Of a stretch of 37,908 nt of DNA, positions 23,596 to 32,361 are shown piece after piece. Positions within the stretch are counted from its first letter, which is position 1. Every line of letters starts with the position of its first letter. This DNA is from an uncultured Granulosicoccaceae bacterium (GTDB taxonomy: Bacteria > Pseudomonadota > Gammaproteobacteria > Granulosicoccales > Granulosicoccaceae): assembly GCA_937998875.1 (NCBI GenBank), contig CALLBO010000053.1, positions 1 through 37,908 of the forward strand, written 5' to 3'. Made by a program: the position numbers and the translations under genes. The notes beneath the pieces are model-generated. The model did no database searches. It saw nothing but the letters and a program-made list of their open reading frames with translations, and was not told the DNA's origin.

Positions 23596-24513
23596 GTGAC
23601 ATCTGACACATTGACAAACCATTCAACAGATAGCCACAAATACGGAGTGCTATTTATTTTTGCCTCCGGTGTACTTTGGTCAACCGTTGGTCTGGGTATA
23701 CGTTTAATAGAAGATGCTGTGGTCTGGCAGATTTTGCTTTATCGATCCATCAGCATGTCGCTGTTTCTCTATGTGGTAATACGCCTGCGTTCGAGAGAAA
23801 GCCCGTTCGCTCAGATACGACGCATTGGATTTCCCGCTGTCATTGCAGGGCTCGCATTAGTGGCAGCTTATTCCGGTGGAATTTACGCAATACAGAACAC
23901 GTCGGTTGCAAACGCGATGTTACTGTTTGCGACGGCACCGTTCATGGCAGCAGTATTGGGATGGGTTGTCCTTAGAGAACCGGTACGCGTTGCGACATGG
24001 GTGGCAATCGCTGTCGCCCTTGGTGGTATCGCAATAATGTTTAGTGGCGATTCCGGTAGTGTTGCACTGACGGGAGGCCTGGCTGCACTGGGCTCAGCCT
24101 TAGGCTTTGCCGTTTTTACTGTAGCGTTGCGATGGGGACGCACCGGGGAAATGTTGCCTTCCGTTTTCTTGTCAGGTGTATTTGCCCTTGCTATCACCTT
24201 TTGCATTTGCCAGGTTTCTGGCCTTTCCCTCATTCTCAGTTTCTCTGACGGCAGTGTTGCGATGGGTATGGGAGTCTTTCAGGTTGGCGCAGGGTTAATT
24301 CTGTATACATTGGGTTCGAGAAGCCTCCCTGCAGCTGAGTTGGCTTTGTTGTCTCTAGCAGAGGTGTTGCTCGGTCCAGTCTGGGTTTGGCTCTTTCTCG
24401 GTGAAACAGCCAGTGGCAATACGCTGATTGGAGGCGCAGTTTTGCTCGCTGCAATAGCCGGCAACGCTATATCGGGCAAACGTCGAAATCCACCGGCAAT
24501 TACCACTCCTTAG
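23596..24513 (+). CDS. EamA family (drug/metabolite) transporter
   Basis: A 305-residue inner-membrane protein with ten hydrophobic segments in two repeated EamA domains. The first begins GVLFIFASGVLWSTVGLGIRLI and includes YAIQNTSVANAMLLFATAPFMAAVLGWVVLREP. The second ends LPAAELALLSLAEVLLGPVWVWLFLGETASGNTLIGGAVLLAAIAG. Members export amino acids, nucleosides or other metabolites, and the substrate cannot be told. The start is GTG 23596. An ATG at 23572 is in another frame and closes after 12 codons. It lies 135 bp downstream of the GST gene and converges on the ankyrin-cytochrome gene. Confidence 0.92.
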   Translation: MTSDTLTNHSTDSHKYGVLFIFASGVLWSTVGLGIRLIEDAVVWQILLYRSISMSLFLYVVIRLRSRESPFAQIRRIGFPAVIAGLALVAAYSGGIYAIQNTSVANAMLLFATAPFMAAVLGWVVLREPVRVATWVAIAVALGGIAIMFSGDSGSVALTGGLAALGSALGFAVFTVALRWGRTGEMLPSVFLSGVFALAITFCICQVSGLSLILSFSDGSVAMGMGVFQVGAGLILYTLGSRSLPAAELALLSLAEVLLGPVWVWLFLGETASGNTLIGGAVLLAAIAGNAISGKRRNPPAITTP

Positions 24514-24617
24514 GTGCCATATACCAACGCTATGGGATTTAATCTTCTCTGAAGAAGCACCGTAAAAACTCTTCTCTCTTGCCTTTGGCTTTAATAGAAA
24601 CAAGTTAATGCCAATAC

Positions 24618-25664
24618 TCACAAACCTTGTAAATATGTAGTGAGATTCAGAATTTCATTATCTGTCAATTCGCTTGACGCCTCTCTCATAACACCGTCGA
24701 TGTCGTTGTTCCTTGATCCGTCGCGATAAGCTCGCATCTGAATCGCAAGGTATTCAGCGTTTTGACCTGCCAGTCGCGGCATACTTATTTTGGTGGCGGC
24801 ACCATCAACGCTGTGGCAATCCAAACAGGCTGTTTCATAAATCAACTTTCCCAGAACCATTGCGTTAGGATCAGTCTCAAGTGATATCGGTGGTTTTTCG
24901 GAATAGTACTTTACCAATTTGCTCAGCACCGTAGTCGATATCCCGTTAACCAATCTGCTGGTCTTTTTGGGATGGTTACGAGCTCCAGATTGAAAATGTT
25001 CAAATTGCTGTCTTAAATATTGCTGTCCCATACTGGCGAGATTTGGTGAAAACGGTGCATTCGATCTGCCATCTATACCGTGACACTTTGCGCACTTAGT
25101 CTCCACAACTCTTGGGATAGATAGCGGCGCGTTGTTTGCGAGTAATAATTCAGCTGCTTCCGTTTTCCCCAATGCAACAGCTTTGTAAGTAGGTGTATCT
25201 TTAAATCTGCTGATGACTTCGAGACTTGCGCCTTTCTCGATCAAAGCATCAATAACATCAGTACGATTTTTAAGAATAGCTGCAAAAATCGGTGTCTCGC
25301 CTTTCTTATCCTTTAATTCAGTGTCAGCTCCTATTTCAATCAAATGTTCAACTATGTCCAAATGCCCTTCTCTTGCTGCCAAGTGCAAAGCTGAACTCTG
25401 TGATTTACCGTACACAAGCGATACGTCAGCATTTTTCGCAGTCAGTAGACGTACTATTGCTAAGGATCCAGACTTAGCTGCAATATGTAATGCGGTGCCC
25501 CTATTTTCATCAATGTGATCAATGTTGATATTGCCAAGTTCTAAGATCGACTTTACCTGTTCCAGATCTCCGCTCTCGACACTTTGGATAAGATCTTCTG
25601 ATGAGACTACTGCAGAGCCATAAAGAATCAAAAGCCCTAAACCCAGACAGGTAATAAATCTCAT
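24618..25664 (-). CDS. Periplasmic ankyrin-repeat/di-haem cytochrome c protein
   Basis: A 348-residue exported protein. Start ATG 25664, with AAGGAG seven bases upstream; the longer in-frame start at 25871 would run into the neighbouring gene. A signal peptide (MRFITCLGLGLLILYGSAVVSS) is followed by about five ankyrin repeats (residues 25-185; consensus pieces GTALHIAAKSGSLAIVRLL, SALHLAAREGHLDIVEHLIEIGAD, ETPIFAAILKNRTDVIDALIEKGA). Two cytochrome c domains follow: CAKCH at 191-195, then MGQQYLRQQFEHFQSGARN; and CLDCH at 280-284, then MPRLAGQNAEYLAIQMRAYRDGSR. The second half resembles di-haem c4-type cytochromes. It is probably a periplasmic electron carrier tethered to a partner through the ankyrin part. 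Two genes upstream, across a divergent promoter, is a membrane-bound regulator. Confidence 0.9.
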   Translation of the reverse strand: MRFITCLGLGLLILYGSAVVSSEDLIQSVESGDLEQVKSILELGNINIDHIDENRGTALHIAAKSGSLAIVRLLTAKNADVSLVYGKSQSSALHLAAREGHLDIVEHLIEIGADTELKDKKGETPIFAAILKNRTDVIDALIEKGASLEVISRFKDTPTYKAVALGKTEAAELLLANNAPLSIPRVVETKCAKCHGIDGRSNAPFSPNLASMGQQYLRQQFEHFQSGARNHPKKTSRLVNGISTTVLSKLVKYYSEKPPISLETDPNAMVLGKLIYETACLDCHSVDGAATKISMPRLAGQNAEYLAIQMRAYRDGSRNNDIDGVMREASSELTDNEILNLTTYLQGL

Positions 25665-25768
25665 CTTAAAGCTCCTTATATGTAGTTTTAGGCTAGAAAA
25701 GTGATAACAAGCACGGTGAAACCCATCATCCCAGACTCCCACAAGACGCGCCCCATTCACTCTTGGGT

Positions 25769-26353
25769 TCAAAATTCGCTGTGCTCTACAGAAGTTATTT
25801 TGCCTATCGGGGCACCCGCCAACGCTCCGTGTTCCCGTAGGGTTTCTGGTGAGTCTGCCCGGTAAACGCAATAGGTTCCTTCACTAGTTAAATATGAGTG
25901 ATCCCACTCAATAATCTCACCCAGTTTCGTTATCGCATTGTTGGAACCTTTTGAAATTTTCTTTTTTTTGTCCAACCCAAAGAACCCGACTCCTGGAATA
26001 GGTCGTTCGATCACAAATACGAGATGGCCATCTCTTGGTTTTTCGCCGGCTGCGGTGCCACCTCCTAATTCAGGACTGTTAACGAACAACACTTCCGAGA
26101 CCTTTTCCGGGCTGACTTTGGCTAAACTAAGCATTTGTTTAAGATTCGACTGGCTATCTGCCTCGAATACCGCATAGGAGTCAGCGCCCGCAGCGAACGA
26201 CTGTTTTAATTCCACTCCGCTCTCAGAGAGTATGTCACCCGGGATGTCTTCGATTGGTGCAGACAGCTCCACCACGAACTGACCTGCTACCGCAATCGGG
26301 GCGATAGTTGTAAATACAATTGTCAGAAAAGTGCGAAAAATCTTTTGACTCAT
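25769..26353 (-). CDS. Exported DUF4242 domain protein
   Basis: A 194-residue protein beginning at ATG 26353 (GGAG seven bases upstream); the earlier in-frame ATG at 26371 would place that site inside the gene. The signal peptide MSQKIFRTFLTIVFTTIAPIAVAG is followed by two similar halves. The C-terminal half (about 105-194: VFVIERPIPGVGFFGLD, then ITKLGEIIEWDHSYLTSEGTYCVYRADSPETLREHGALAGAPIGKITSVEH) fits DUF4242. That fold, related to Dabb-type ferredoxin-like domains, includes a nickel-binding Streptomyces protein. The first half (FVVELSAPIEDIPGD, SYAVFEADSQSNLKQMLSLAKVSPEKVSEV) looks like a diverged copy. It is 104 bp upstream of the ankyrin-cytochrome gene on the same strand. Role unknown. 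Confidence 0.8.
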   Translation of the reverse strand: MSQKIFRTFLTIVFTTIAPIAVAGQFVVELSAPIEDIPGDILSESGVELKQSFAAGADSYAVFEADSQSNLKQMLSLAKVSPEKVSEVLFVNSPELGGGTAAGEKPRDGHLVFVIERPIPGVGFFGLDKKKKISKGSNNAITKLGEIIEWDHSYLTSEGTYCVYRADSPETLREHGALAGAPIGKITSVEHSEF

Positions 26354-26457
26354 TATCGTTCTCCAATTCATAGTTCATGACGCCAGACGCCGGAAATCTA
26401 AAGTTAGTTTCCGTGTGGCATTCCGAATAGTAAGTAAAGGTTGGCGAAAACACCCTA

Positions 26458-28092
26458 ATGAAAGGCGAAAATATTCCGAAAACTGCCGAAATTCTCACTT
26501 TCGGATCAATTATCTACAACACTGTTACTGGCGAGCTGACAAATACCGATGGAGATCACCTCACGCTACGCCGTCAATCAGCTGATGTCCTGGCGGTACT
26601 TGCCAGCAACGCAGGCGTACTGGTCAACAAAGAGACTTTGATCGATTCCGTCTGGCCCGGAATCGCGACTACTGACGATTCCCTGGTGCAGTGCATCGGG
26701 GATATCAGACGTGTTTTAGGGCGCGGTGCGGTCGATACCTTTCCTAAGAAGGGATACCGATTAAACGCGGTGATCCCAGAACCCTCGGTTCAGCCAATGC
26801 GGGGAGGAATATCACAACGCTGGCTAGTTGCTTTCTGCGCGGTTGCGCTGATCACGGCAGCTATGGCGACCATGTCTACAGTACTGGTTGACGAAGACGA
26901 ACCCAAAATCAGCAACGTCAACGAGGCTCCTGCGAAAACACTAGCTGTCCTTCCGTTTACGGATCTAGGGCAAGACGGAAGTACGAAGTTTTTTAGTGAT
27001 GGACTCGGTGAGGATCTCACAACTGATCTTTCACAGGTAGAAGGATTAACCGTCATTTCCTATGCATCCAGTCTTGGGTATCCGGAGGTTGAGAGCGGTT
27101 TTCGAAATATTTCAGAAGAACTGGGTGCCGACTATCTTGTGCGGGGAACAATTAGACAACAAGGAACTCGCTTTCGAATAAACGTTTCTCTGGTCAATCC
27201 AGCAGATGGCATCACCATCTGGTCTGAACGTTATGATCGGTCCGTGGATAGTCCGTTTGATGTGCAGGCGCAAATTGCAAAGCAAGTGGTCGAAGCCCTT
27301 GCCTTGAAATTGGATGTGCAACCGCTTGAGCGTAAAGTAGATCCAGATGCGTATAAAATGCTCATGCGAGGCTATGAACGACAACGCGAGTCAACGGTGG
27401 AAGCATATGATAGTGCTCGCGTATACTTCAAAAGAGCCATCGCTTTTGATCCTGAATACGCGAGGGCACATGCCAGCATCGCTGTAACTTTTGGCAGAAG
27501 GGCAATGTCAAATGGTGTGAGTGCAGGTCGGCGTGAAGACATCGATATGGGTCTGCAGGCAGCAGTGACGGCCATTCAGCTGGATCCTAAATTACCGTTG
27601 GCATACTTTTCAGTTGGGCTGCTAAATCTTGCCCTCGGTGATATCGAGAACGCATTGGCCGCCGCACGACATGCTATAGGGCTCGACTCCAACTTCGCAG
27701 ATGGTTACGCTCTATTAGCGGAAACTTCACTGTTGGGCGGCGATTTAAACGAGGCCTTATATTCGATACGTCGAGCAAAGTTGCTGCACCCCCACCACCC
27801 ACCCTCGTATACCTGGATAGAGGGCTCTATTCTGCATCAGCTAAATCGCTTTGAGGATGCACATGGTTTGTTGATTGAATCCGTCGAGCTTAACACTGAA
27901 TTTCTCGCTGGCAAGGTAACCCTGGCTGCCAACTATGTAAGACTTGGCAAAATTGATAAAGCTCGAAATTTAATTGAAGAATTAAAAATAAATGATAAGT
28001 ACGTTAGTTATAAAAGTACACTCGATACAATTCCATTCAGAATAATGAATCGAAAAACCACATTGCTAAATAGCCTTTCTCAGATACGCTGA
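26458..28092 (+). CDS. Membrane-anchored winged-helix regulator with TolB-like and TPR domains
   Basis: A 544-residue protein. Residues about 10-105 form an OmpR/ToxR/CadC-type winged helix (LTLRRQSADVLAVLASNAGVLVNKETLIDSVWPGIATTDDSLVQCIGDIRRVLG). One membrane segment follows (about 122-145, WLVAFCAVALITAAMATMSTVLV). A TolB-N/FlgO-like domain comes next (about 160-285, LAVLPFTDLGQDGSTKFFSDGLGEDLTTDLSQV... ADYLVRGTIRQQGTRFRINVSLVNPADGITIWSERYDR). TPR-type helices run to the end. This is the common CadC-like layout with DNA binding in the cytosol and sensing outside. Start ATG 26458, with a poor ribosome-binding site. It is divergent from the DUF4242/ankyrin-cytochrome pair across 104 bp, which makes that pair its likeliest target. 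Confidence 0.88.
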   Translation: MKGENIPKTAEILTFGSIIYNTVTGELTNTDGDHLTLRRQSADVLAVLASNAGVLVNKETLIDSVWPGIATTDDSLVQCIGDIRRVLGRGAVDTFPKKGYRLNAVIPEPSVQPMRGGISQRWLVAFCAVALITAAMATMSTVLVDEDEPKISNVNEAPAKTLAVLPFTDLGQDGSTKFFSDGLGEDLTTDLSQVEGLTVISYASSLGYPEVESGFRNISEELGADYLVRGTIRQQGTRFRINVSLVNPADGITIWSERYDRSVDSPFDVQAQIAKQVVEALALKLDVQPLERKVDPDAYKMLMRGYERQRESTVEAYDSARVYFKRAIAFDPEYARAHASIAVTFGRRAMSNGVSAGRREDIDMGLQAAVTAIQLDPKLPLAYFSVGLLNLALGDIENALAAARHAIGLDSNFADGYALLAETSLLGGDLNEALYSIRRAKLLHPHHPPSYTWIEGSILHQLNRFEDAHGLLIESVELNTEFLAGKVTLAANYVRLGKIDKARNLIEELKINDKYVSYKSTLDTIPFRIMNRKTTLLNSLSQIR

Positions 28093-28318
28093 ATGGACAT
28101 CTGTTTACATGCTCGTCGTTCCGGAAACCCTCGAACTGGTGCGACCGATGGCAGTCGGCAAGTCGATGAACCTCATCAACCTCTCTGAATGGATCCACAG
28201 CACCTTCGCTGTCACTCTACGATTTGCTTTCTCTGCATTCCGGGCCGGAACCAGGCGCTCTTAATGACATTTTTCGGTTTACTGCCGTTCAGATCCGCCT
28301 GAAAATATCACATACGCC

Positions 28319-29242
28319 CTAAGACTCCCGCCTTAACGCCTGAGCCATACAATGGATGCCACCACCGGTTTTTGATATTTCGGCTGTATCCACATCTGTC
28401 ACTTCAAAACCGCGAGAGCGAAGATTTTCTATCAGCACTTTGGATGAACTTGGTGCGATCACTCGATCACTGCCGAGTGACATCATATTACAACCCAGCG
28501 CCATCGTATCCTGAAACGGCACATCGATGATCTCGTGACCTTTTCCTCTTAACCAACTGACTATTGAAGGGTCTGTGCAGTCGATACATACCGCGGTAAG
28601 TTTTTCTGCAATTGGTACCACCATCAAATCAATGTGTACATAGTATTCATCAATAAACGCCAGTTTTACTTCCCAGCCTTCTGCCTCGAACCATCCAGCT
28701 ACCTGCCGTGCGCCCTCTTCCTGTGTTCGGGCACCCCCACACCCTATTAACACACAACCCTCTTCAATAACATTGAAGTCACCACCCTCAAAGGTTCCGG
28801 CAGTGACCATATCGTAGATAGGAATCCCGAGCTTTTCATAGGCTCTGATTGCCGCATAGTTTTCGCCTCTGCGCCACCAGTTCGCCATCGCGGTTATAAA
28901 CGCGCCGTACGGTGTCATTACGCTCGAATCGCGCGAATACACCTGCATGGTGAGCTCTGGCTCGGCCTCGAGCATGTGTACGTTGACGTTGTAGTGTTTA
29001 TAGGCTGCTACCAGATTGGCGTGCTGTTCCTTGGCCAACTCAATATTGCACGGGCTCTCACGTAAGTGCTTACGCGACAAGCTGGACGTTGCACGGTGAA
29101 ATAAATGATCAGCAGGCCCTAACAGTACATCAGTTAGTGGGTCTGTTTCGTTTTTCAACGTCCACTCTACGAGTGGTACTGTGCCACCATTCGGGTTACG
29201 TCGCTGAAGACTAAAACACTCTGATTGTTGTTCCTGACTCAC
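28319..29242 (-). CDS. Arginine deiminase-fold enzyme (dimethylarginine dimethylaminohydrolase-like)
   Basis: A 307-residue member of the DDAH/arginine deiminase/amidinotransferase superfamily, which attacks guanidino carbons with a catalytic cysteine. Active-site pieces are VYSRDSSVMTPYGAFI (substrate-binding Asp), AGTFEGGDFNVIEEG, the catalytic His in EYYVHIDLMVVPI and the catalytic Cys298 in TGGGIHCMAQALRR near the C-terminus. The set appears complete. The start is ATG 29242. It lies 37 bp downstream of a Gfo/Idh/MocA gene on the same strand and is probably co-transcribed. Hydrolysis of methylarginine to citrulline or a related guanidino reaction is possible; the exact substrate cannot be assigned. 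Confidence 0.85.
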   Translation of the reverse strand: MSQEQQSECFSLQRRNPNGGTVPLVEWTLKNETDPLTDVLLGPADHLFHRATSSLSRKHLRESPCNIELAKEQHANLVAAYKHYNVNVHMLEAEPELTMQVYSRDSSVMTPYGAFITAMANWWRRGENYAAIRAYEKLGIPIYDMVTAGTFEGGDFNVIEEGCVLIGCGGARTQEEGARQVAGWFEAEGWEVKLAFIDEYYVHIDLMVVPIAEKLTAVCIDCTDPSIVSWLRGKGHEIIDVPFQDTMALGCNMMSLGSDRVIAPSSSKVLIENLRSRGFEVTDVDTAEISKTGGGIHCMAQALRRES

Positions 29243-29279
29243 AGAACCGTTCCTCTCATCTGTAACTAATCTTCACTTA

Positions 29280-30359
29280 TTAATCATCAGTGCCGTGTTT
29301 CATCTCATGCAGAACTGCCAGAGAATGATTGGTAAGTGGCAGAGTAACCGGCTCATTAATCTCGGCTGATACATCTGCAGCACAGTAACTCTCCATCACC
29401 ATTTTGGCATGATCGGCTGACACCATGACATCTGTGTCTTGTAGCACGGCTTCCAGAAAGTGAATTGTTTCAGGCCCCATTTGACCGGCAAAGGCGTGAT
29501 CCACCTGTTCACCCGGCATGGTTGACATTGGATATTGGGTACCATCCTTTACCGTATTCAACCAGTTATCACGGCTGGTGTCGTCAAGTATCAGCGCACC
29601 CTCTGTGCCGGTGATTTCTATCCAGGTACCGCAATAGTTTGGATAACTGGGTGGCAGATTCCAGCCGCCACCCACGACTACCAGTGACCCGTCATCCATC
29701 GTTACTGTGTTCCACATGCAGTCATAAGAACCATTGAGTTCCTGCATATATCCATACGCACCCTGCGAGTACACCCGCACAGGTTTTGCTGGTGCCAGTA
29801 ACCAGAAGACAAAGTCCAGATCATGTGTGCTTTCCATCGCAGCTGGTGACAGCTTTACTCTGTTGGCAATTTTCTTACCCAGATTGCGAGACAAGTGCCT
29901 GCTGACCATCACATTGACTATCTTGCCAAGCTTACCCTCGGCAATAGATTTTTTTGCATAGGCAATCTTAGGGTTAAATCGTTGTGAGTAGCCAATAGTG
30001 AACTTTACGTTTTTGTCTTTTGAAAGTTTGATTAACTCGTTCGCTTCATCCAACTCCAGGGCGATTGGTTTCTCTAGTAGCACGTGCTTACCGGCTGCCA
30101 TACAGTCTCTTGCAATCGGGAAGTGAGTTGTCTCTGGTGTGGTGGAGATATAGACAACCTCAATCGCCGGGTTATTTACGATATCCTGATAGTCTTCTGT
30201 CGCAGTTGCAGGATTGGTAAGTTCCCGTACTTCAGCAAGTCTTTCCGGTCTGATTTCACAGATATGCAGTTTATCTACAAGTGCTGAACGAGAGAGTGTT
30301 TCTGCACGGATACCTCCGCACCAACCGGTACCTATAACAGCGACTTCAATCTGTCTCAT
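29280..30359 (-). CDS. Gfo/Idh/MocA family oxidoreductase
   Basis: A 359-residue NAD(P)-dependent oxidoreductase from ATG 30359. The in-frame start 15 codons upstream (30404) lies before the beta strand MRQIEVAVIGTGWCGGIRAETL, where the family normally begins. The cofactor motif is GTGWCG. The EKP motif is present (LLEKPIALELDEANELI), and the second domain has AMESTHDLDFVFWLL. Members act on sugars, inositols and other polyols or hydroxy acids. It is the upstream gene of a pair with the arginine-deiminase-fold enzyme. No strong ribosome-binding site is visible. Substrate unknown. Confidence 0.9.
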   Translation of the reverse strand: MRQIEVAVIGTGWCGGIRAETLSRSALVDKLHICEIRPERLAEVRELTNPATATEDYQDIVNNPAIEVVYISTTPETTHFPIARDCMAAGKHVLLEKPIALELDEANELIKLSKDKNVKFTIGYSQRFNPKIAYAKKSIAEGKLGKIVNVMVSRHLSRNLGKKIANRVKLSPAAMESTHDLDFVFWLLAPAKPVRVYSQGAYGYMQELNGSYDCMWNTVTMDDGSLVVVGGGWNLPPSYPNYCGTWIEITGTEGALILDDTSRDNWLNTVKDGTQYPMSTMPGEQVDHAFAGQMGPETIHFLEAVLQDTDVMVSADHAKMVMESYCAADVSAEINEPVTLPLTNHSLAVLHEMKHGTDD

Positions 30360-30712
30360 ATAAGATGTTCTATTGTTGAATAAAAAAATTGCGGCCGGAA
30401 GCAAATGTATCGAGTAATTTTGCGCCTTTATGCTACCCCGACCAACCGGTTGACTGACGACACTTTTTCAAGTTCCGGCAACTGCTGTGGACGGTCAGTA
30501 TTTCAGGATTTTTGAGACGCTGCAAGAATCAACGGAACATACCATGAAAGACACCAGTGTGATTTTCAGTGGGCGCTAAGCTATTACTTATCAAACAGTT
30601 AGTCAGGGACGATGACAATATCATTTTCTGTACTGTTTGATATCAAAAACCATAGTTACTGTCCGGCTTCAGAAATGGTGTCATATGGGTCGAGCCTCCA
30701 AACTGTCGAGCC
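30360..30712. promoter_or_regulatory. Divergent intergenic region, no gene seen
   Basis: About 350 bp separate the Gfo/Idh/MocA gene (minus) from the flavin reductase gene (plus), so it must hold promoters for both. I see only an 11-codon open frame at 30544, with no supporting signal, and no strong inverted repeat. The LysR regulator downstream may act here, but I found no clear T-N11-A palindrome. Confidence 0.3.
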
Positions 30713-31222
30713 ATGATGACAACCAACCCGCCACCAATAGACAGTATGCTGCTACGCAAAACACTCGGTTGCTTCCCAACAGGGGTGATTGTAGTGACAA
30801 CTCTCGGTGACCATGGTCTTCCAGTGGGCATGACTATCAACTCGTTTAGCTCGGTGTCACTGGAGCCTCCGTTGGTCCTCTGGAGTATCGCTCGCAGCGC
30901 GCCCAGCCACGGTGCATTTCGAACCCATCCGGGGTTCACCCTCAACATCCTGTCTGACGAACAGCAACTTGTCAGCAAGCAGTTTGCAACACCGTCAGAC
31001 GAGAAATTCAAAGGCATTGACTGGCAGCCCGGCTTTAAGGGTACGCCGGTGATCCAGGATGCCGTGGCCGTGCTTCAGTGTAAAACCTACCAGGTTTATG
31101 ACGGCGGCGATCACGAGATCTTCCTGGGTGAGGTAGTAGATTTTAAATCGTCCGATAAGAAACCTTTGGTATTTTATAATGGCCAGTTTGTTGACTTAGC
31201 CACCGATACATCAACGCATTAG
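30713..31222 (+). CDS. Flavin reductase-like FMN-binding protein
   Basis: A 169-residue protein of the flavin reductase-like family (split-barrel FMN fold). Family pattern: LRKTLGCFPTGVIVVTTLGDHGLPVGMTINSFSSVSLEPPLVLWSI near the N-terminus, then FTLNILSDEQQLVSKQFA and a final HEIFLGEVVDFKSSDKKPLVFYNGQF. Such proteins supply reduced FMN/FAD to a partner monooxygenase, or act alone as reductases. No monooxygenase gene is adjacent, so the partner is unknown. Two adjacent ATGs (30713, 30716) are both possible starts. A LysR gene follows 106 bp downstream on the same strand. Confidence 0.9.
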   Translation: MMTTNPPPIDSMLLRKTLGCFPTGVIVVTTLGDHGLPVGMTINSFSSVSLEPPLVLWSIARSAPSHGAFRTHPGFTLNILSDEQQLVSKQFATPSDEKFKGIDWQPGFKGTPVIQDAVAVLQCKTYQVYDGGDHEIFLGEVVDFKSSDKKPLVFYNGQFVDLATDTSTH

Positions 31223-31328
31223 GACCGCCCAGAAAGTACGACAACCCAAACCCTGGAACGGTTTTGTCGAGCATCACTAAAATATGAGAACATACCCGTC
31301 TTAAAAGAATATCCGTTGAATTTACTCG

Positions 31329-32270
31329 ATGCGTCTTCGTCAATTACGTTTCATGATTGCAGTGGTAGAGGAAGGGTCTTTTACCGCGGCAGCCACCCGT
31401 GTGCATGCTACACAGTCGGGAGTAAGCGCACAGATTAAGTTACTGGAAGAAAGCCTCGATACAAAACTTTTCGAGCGCTCTGTTGCGGGGGTGATACCCA
31501 CCGCAGCCGGTAAACTCGTTTACCAACGGGCCACTCGGGTATTGCGCGAGACAACCGCAATGGTATCTGACGTCAGCGCTCTGAAAGGCACCGTCACCGG
31601 CTCGGTATCAACAGGACTAATGCCGACCACCACACGTTCAGTTGCAGCGCCGGTACTTGAATCATTTGCCTCGCGTTATCCAAATATTGAGGTGAAAGTG
31701 GAGGAAGCATACAGCGCGCAATTGAGTGAAGGGGTCCGCACAGGACGCCTGGACTTTGCCGTAGTTCCAATGTCTGCCACAGATACAGGCCTTAGAACGA
31801 CTCAGCTCGAAATTGATCCTGAGGTCTTCGTTACTGCGCCGAACAACAAAAGACCTCACCTGTCGCCTGTAGATCTCACTGAAATTAAGTCATTAAAACT
31901 TGTGCTGCCGGGCTCTGCAAACGCACGACGAGACAGTATTAAAGGTGCTCTTCGCAGCAACAATATTTCGGTTGATAAAGTCATGGAACTCGACACAATG
32001 ATGGCGACACTTGATCTTGTCTCCAGAAGCGAGTGGACAACCATTCTTCCGGGCTGCCTGGTGATTGATGACCTGTCCGGTGAACATCGGCAGCTGCACC
32101 CGATCATTCACCCGGCAATGTCACTACAATATGTGCTAATAGAACCGGCATCCAGAACGCTATCGCCAGCGGCTCAACTGCTTTGCGACGCGATGCTCGC
32201 GGAGCTTACTGCGGTATGTGAAAAGTGCCGATCAGTATTCGGCTCGACAGAACAGCATGAGACCCGCTAG
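31329..32270 (+). CDS. LysR family transcriptional regulator
   Basis: A 313-residue LysR-type regulator. Residues 1-60 are the helix-turn-helix (MRLRQLRFMIAVVEEGSFTAAATRVHATQSGVSAQIKLLEESLDTKLFERS). The effector domain starts near residue 90 (GSVSTGLMPTTTRSVAAPVLESFASRYPNIEVKVEEAYSAQLSEGVRTGRLDFAVVP). The general form resembles CysB/Cbl/Nac-like and aromatic-acid regulators. The start is ATG 31329, with no clear ribosome-binding site. It sits between the flavin reductase gene and the GST-thioesterase-TSUP operon, all on the plus strand, and could control either. The effector is unknown. Confidence 0.92.
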   Translation: MRLRQLRFMIAVVEEGSFTAAATRVHATQSGVSAQIKLLEESLDTKLFERSVAGVIPTAAGKLVYQRATRVLRETTAMVSDVSALKGTVTGSVSTGLMPTTTRSVAAPVLESFASRYPNIEVKVEEAYSAQLSEGVRTGRLDFAVVPMSATDTGLRTTQLEIDPEVFVTAPNNKRPHLSPVDLTEIKSLKLVLPGSANARRDSIKGALRSNNISVDKVMELDTMMATLDLVSRSEWTTILPGCLVIDDLSGEHRQLHPIIHPAMSLQYVLIEPASRTLSPAAQLLCDAMLAELTAVCEKCRSVFGSTEQHETR

Positions 32271-32361
32271 ATCCAAGACCTGACTACCTTAATCGTGTTA
32301 TTTTACCCGATGTTCGTTATCCTTGATTCACCCAAACGGAACTGCAAAAGGCCCAAATACA

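Noticed and set aside
28109..28264. 51-codon open frame (begins MLVVPETLEL, contains WIHSTF) between two convergent genes
   Set aside because: No ribosome-binding site and no recognised family. It could be a remnant of a lost gene, but the sequence alone does not support a call.
30544..30579. 11-codon open frame upstream of the flavin reductase gene, considered as a leader peptide
   Set aside because: No run of regulatory codons, no attenuator hairpin and no ribosome-binding site.
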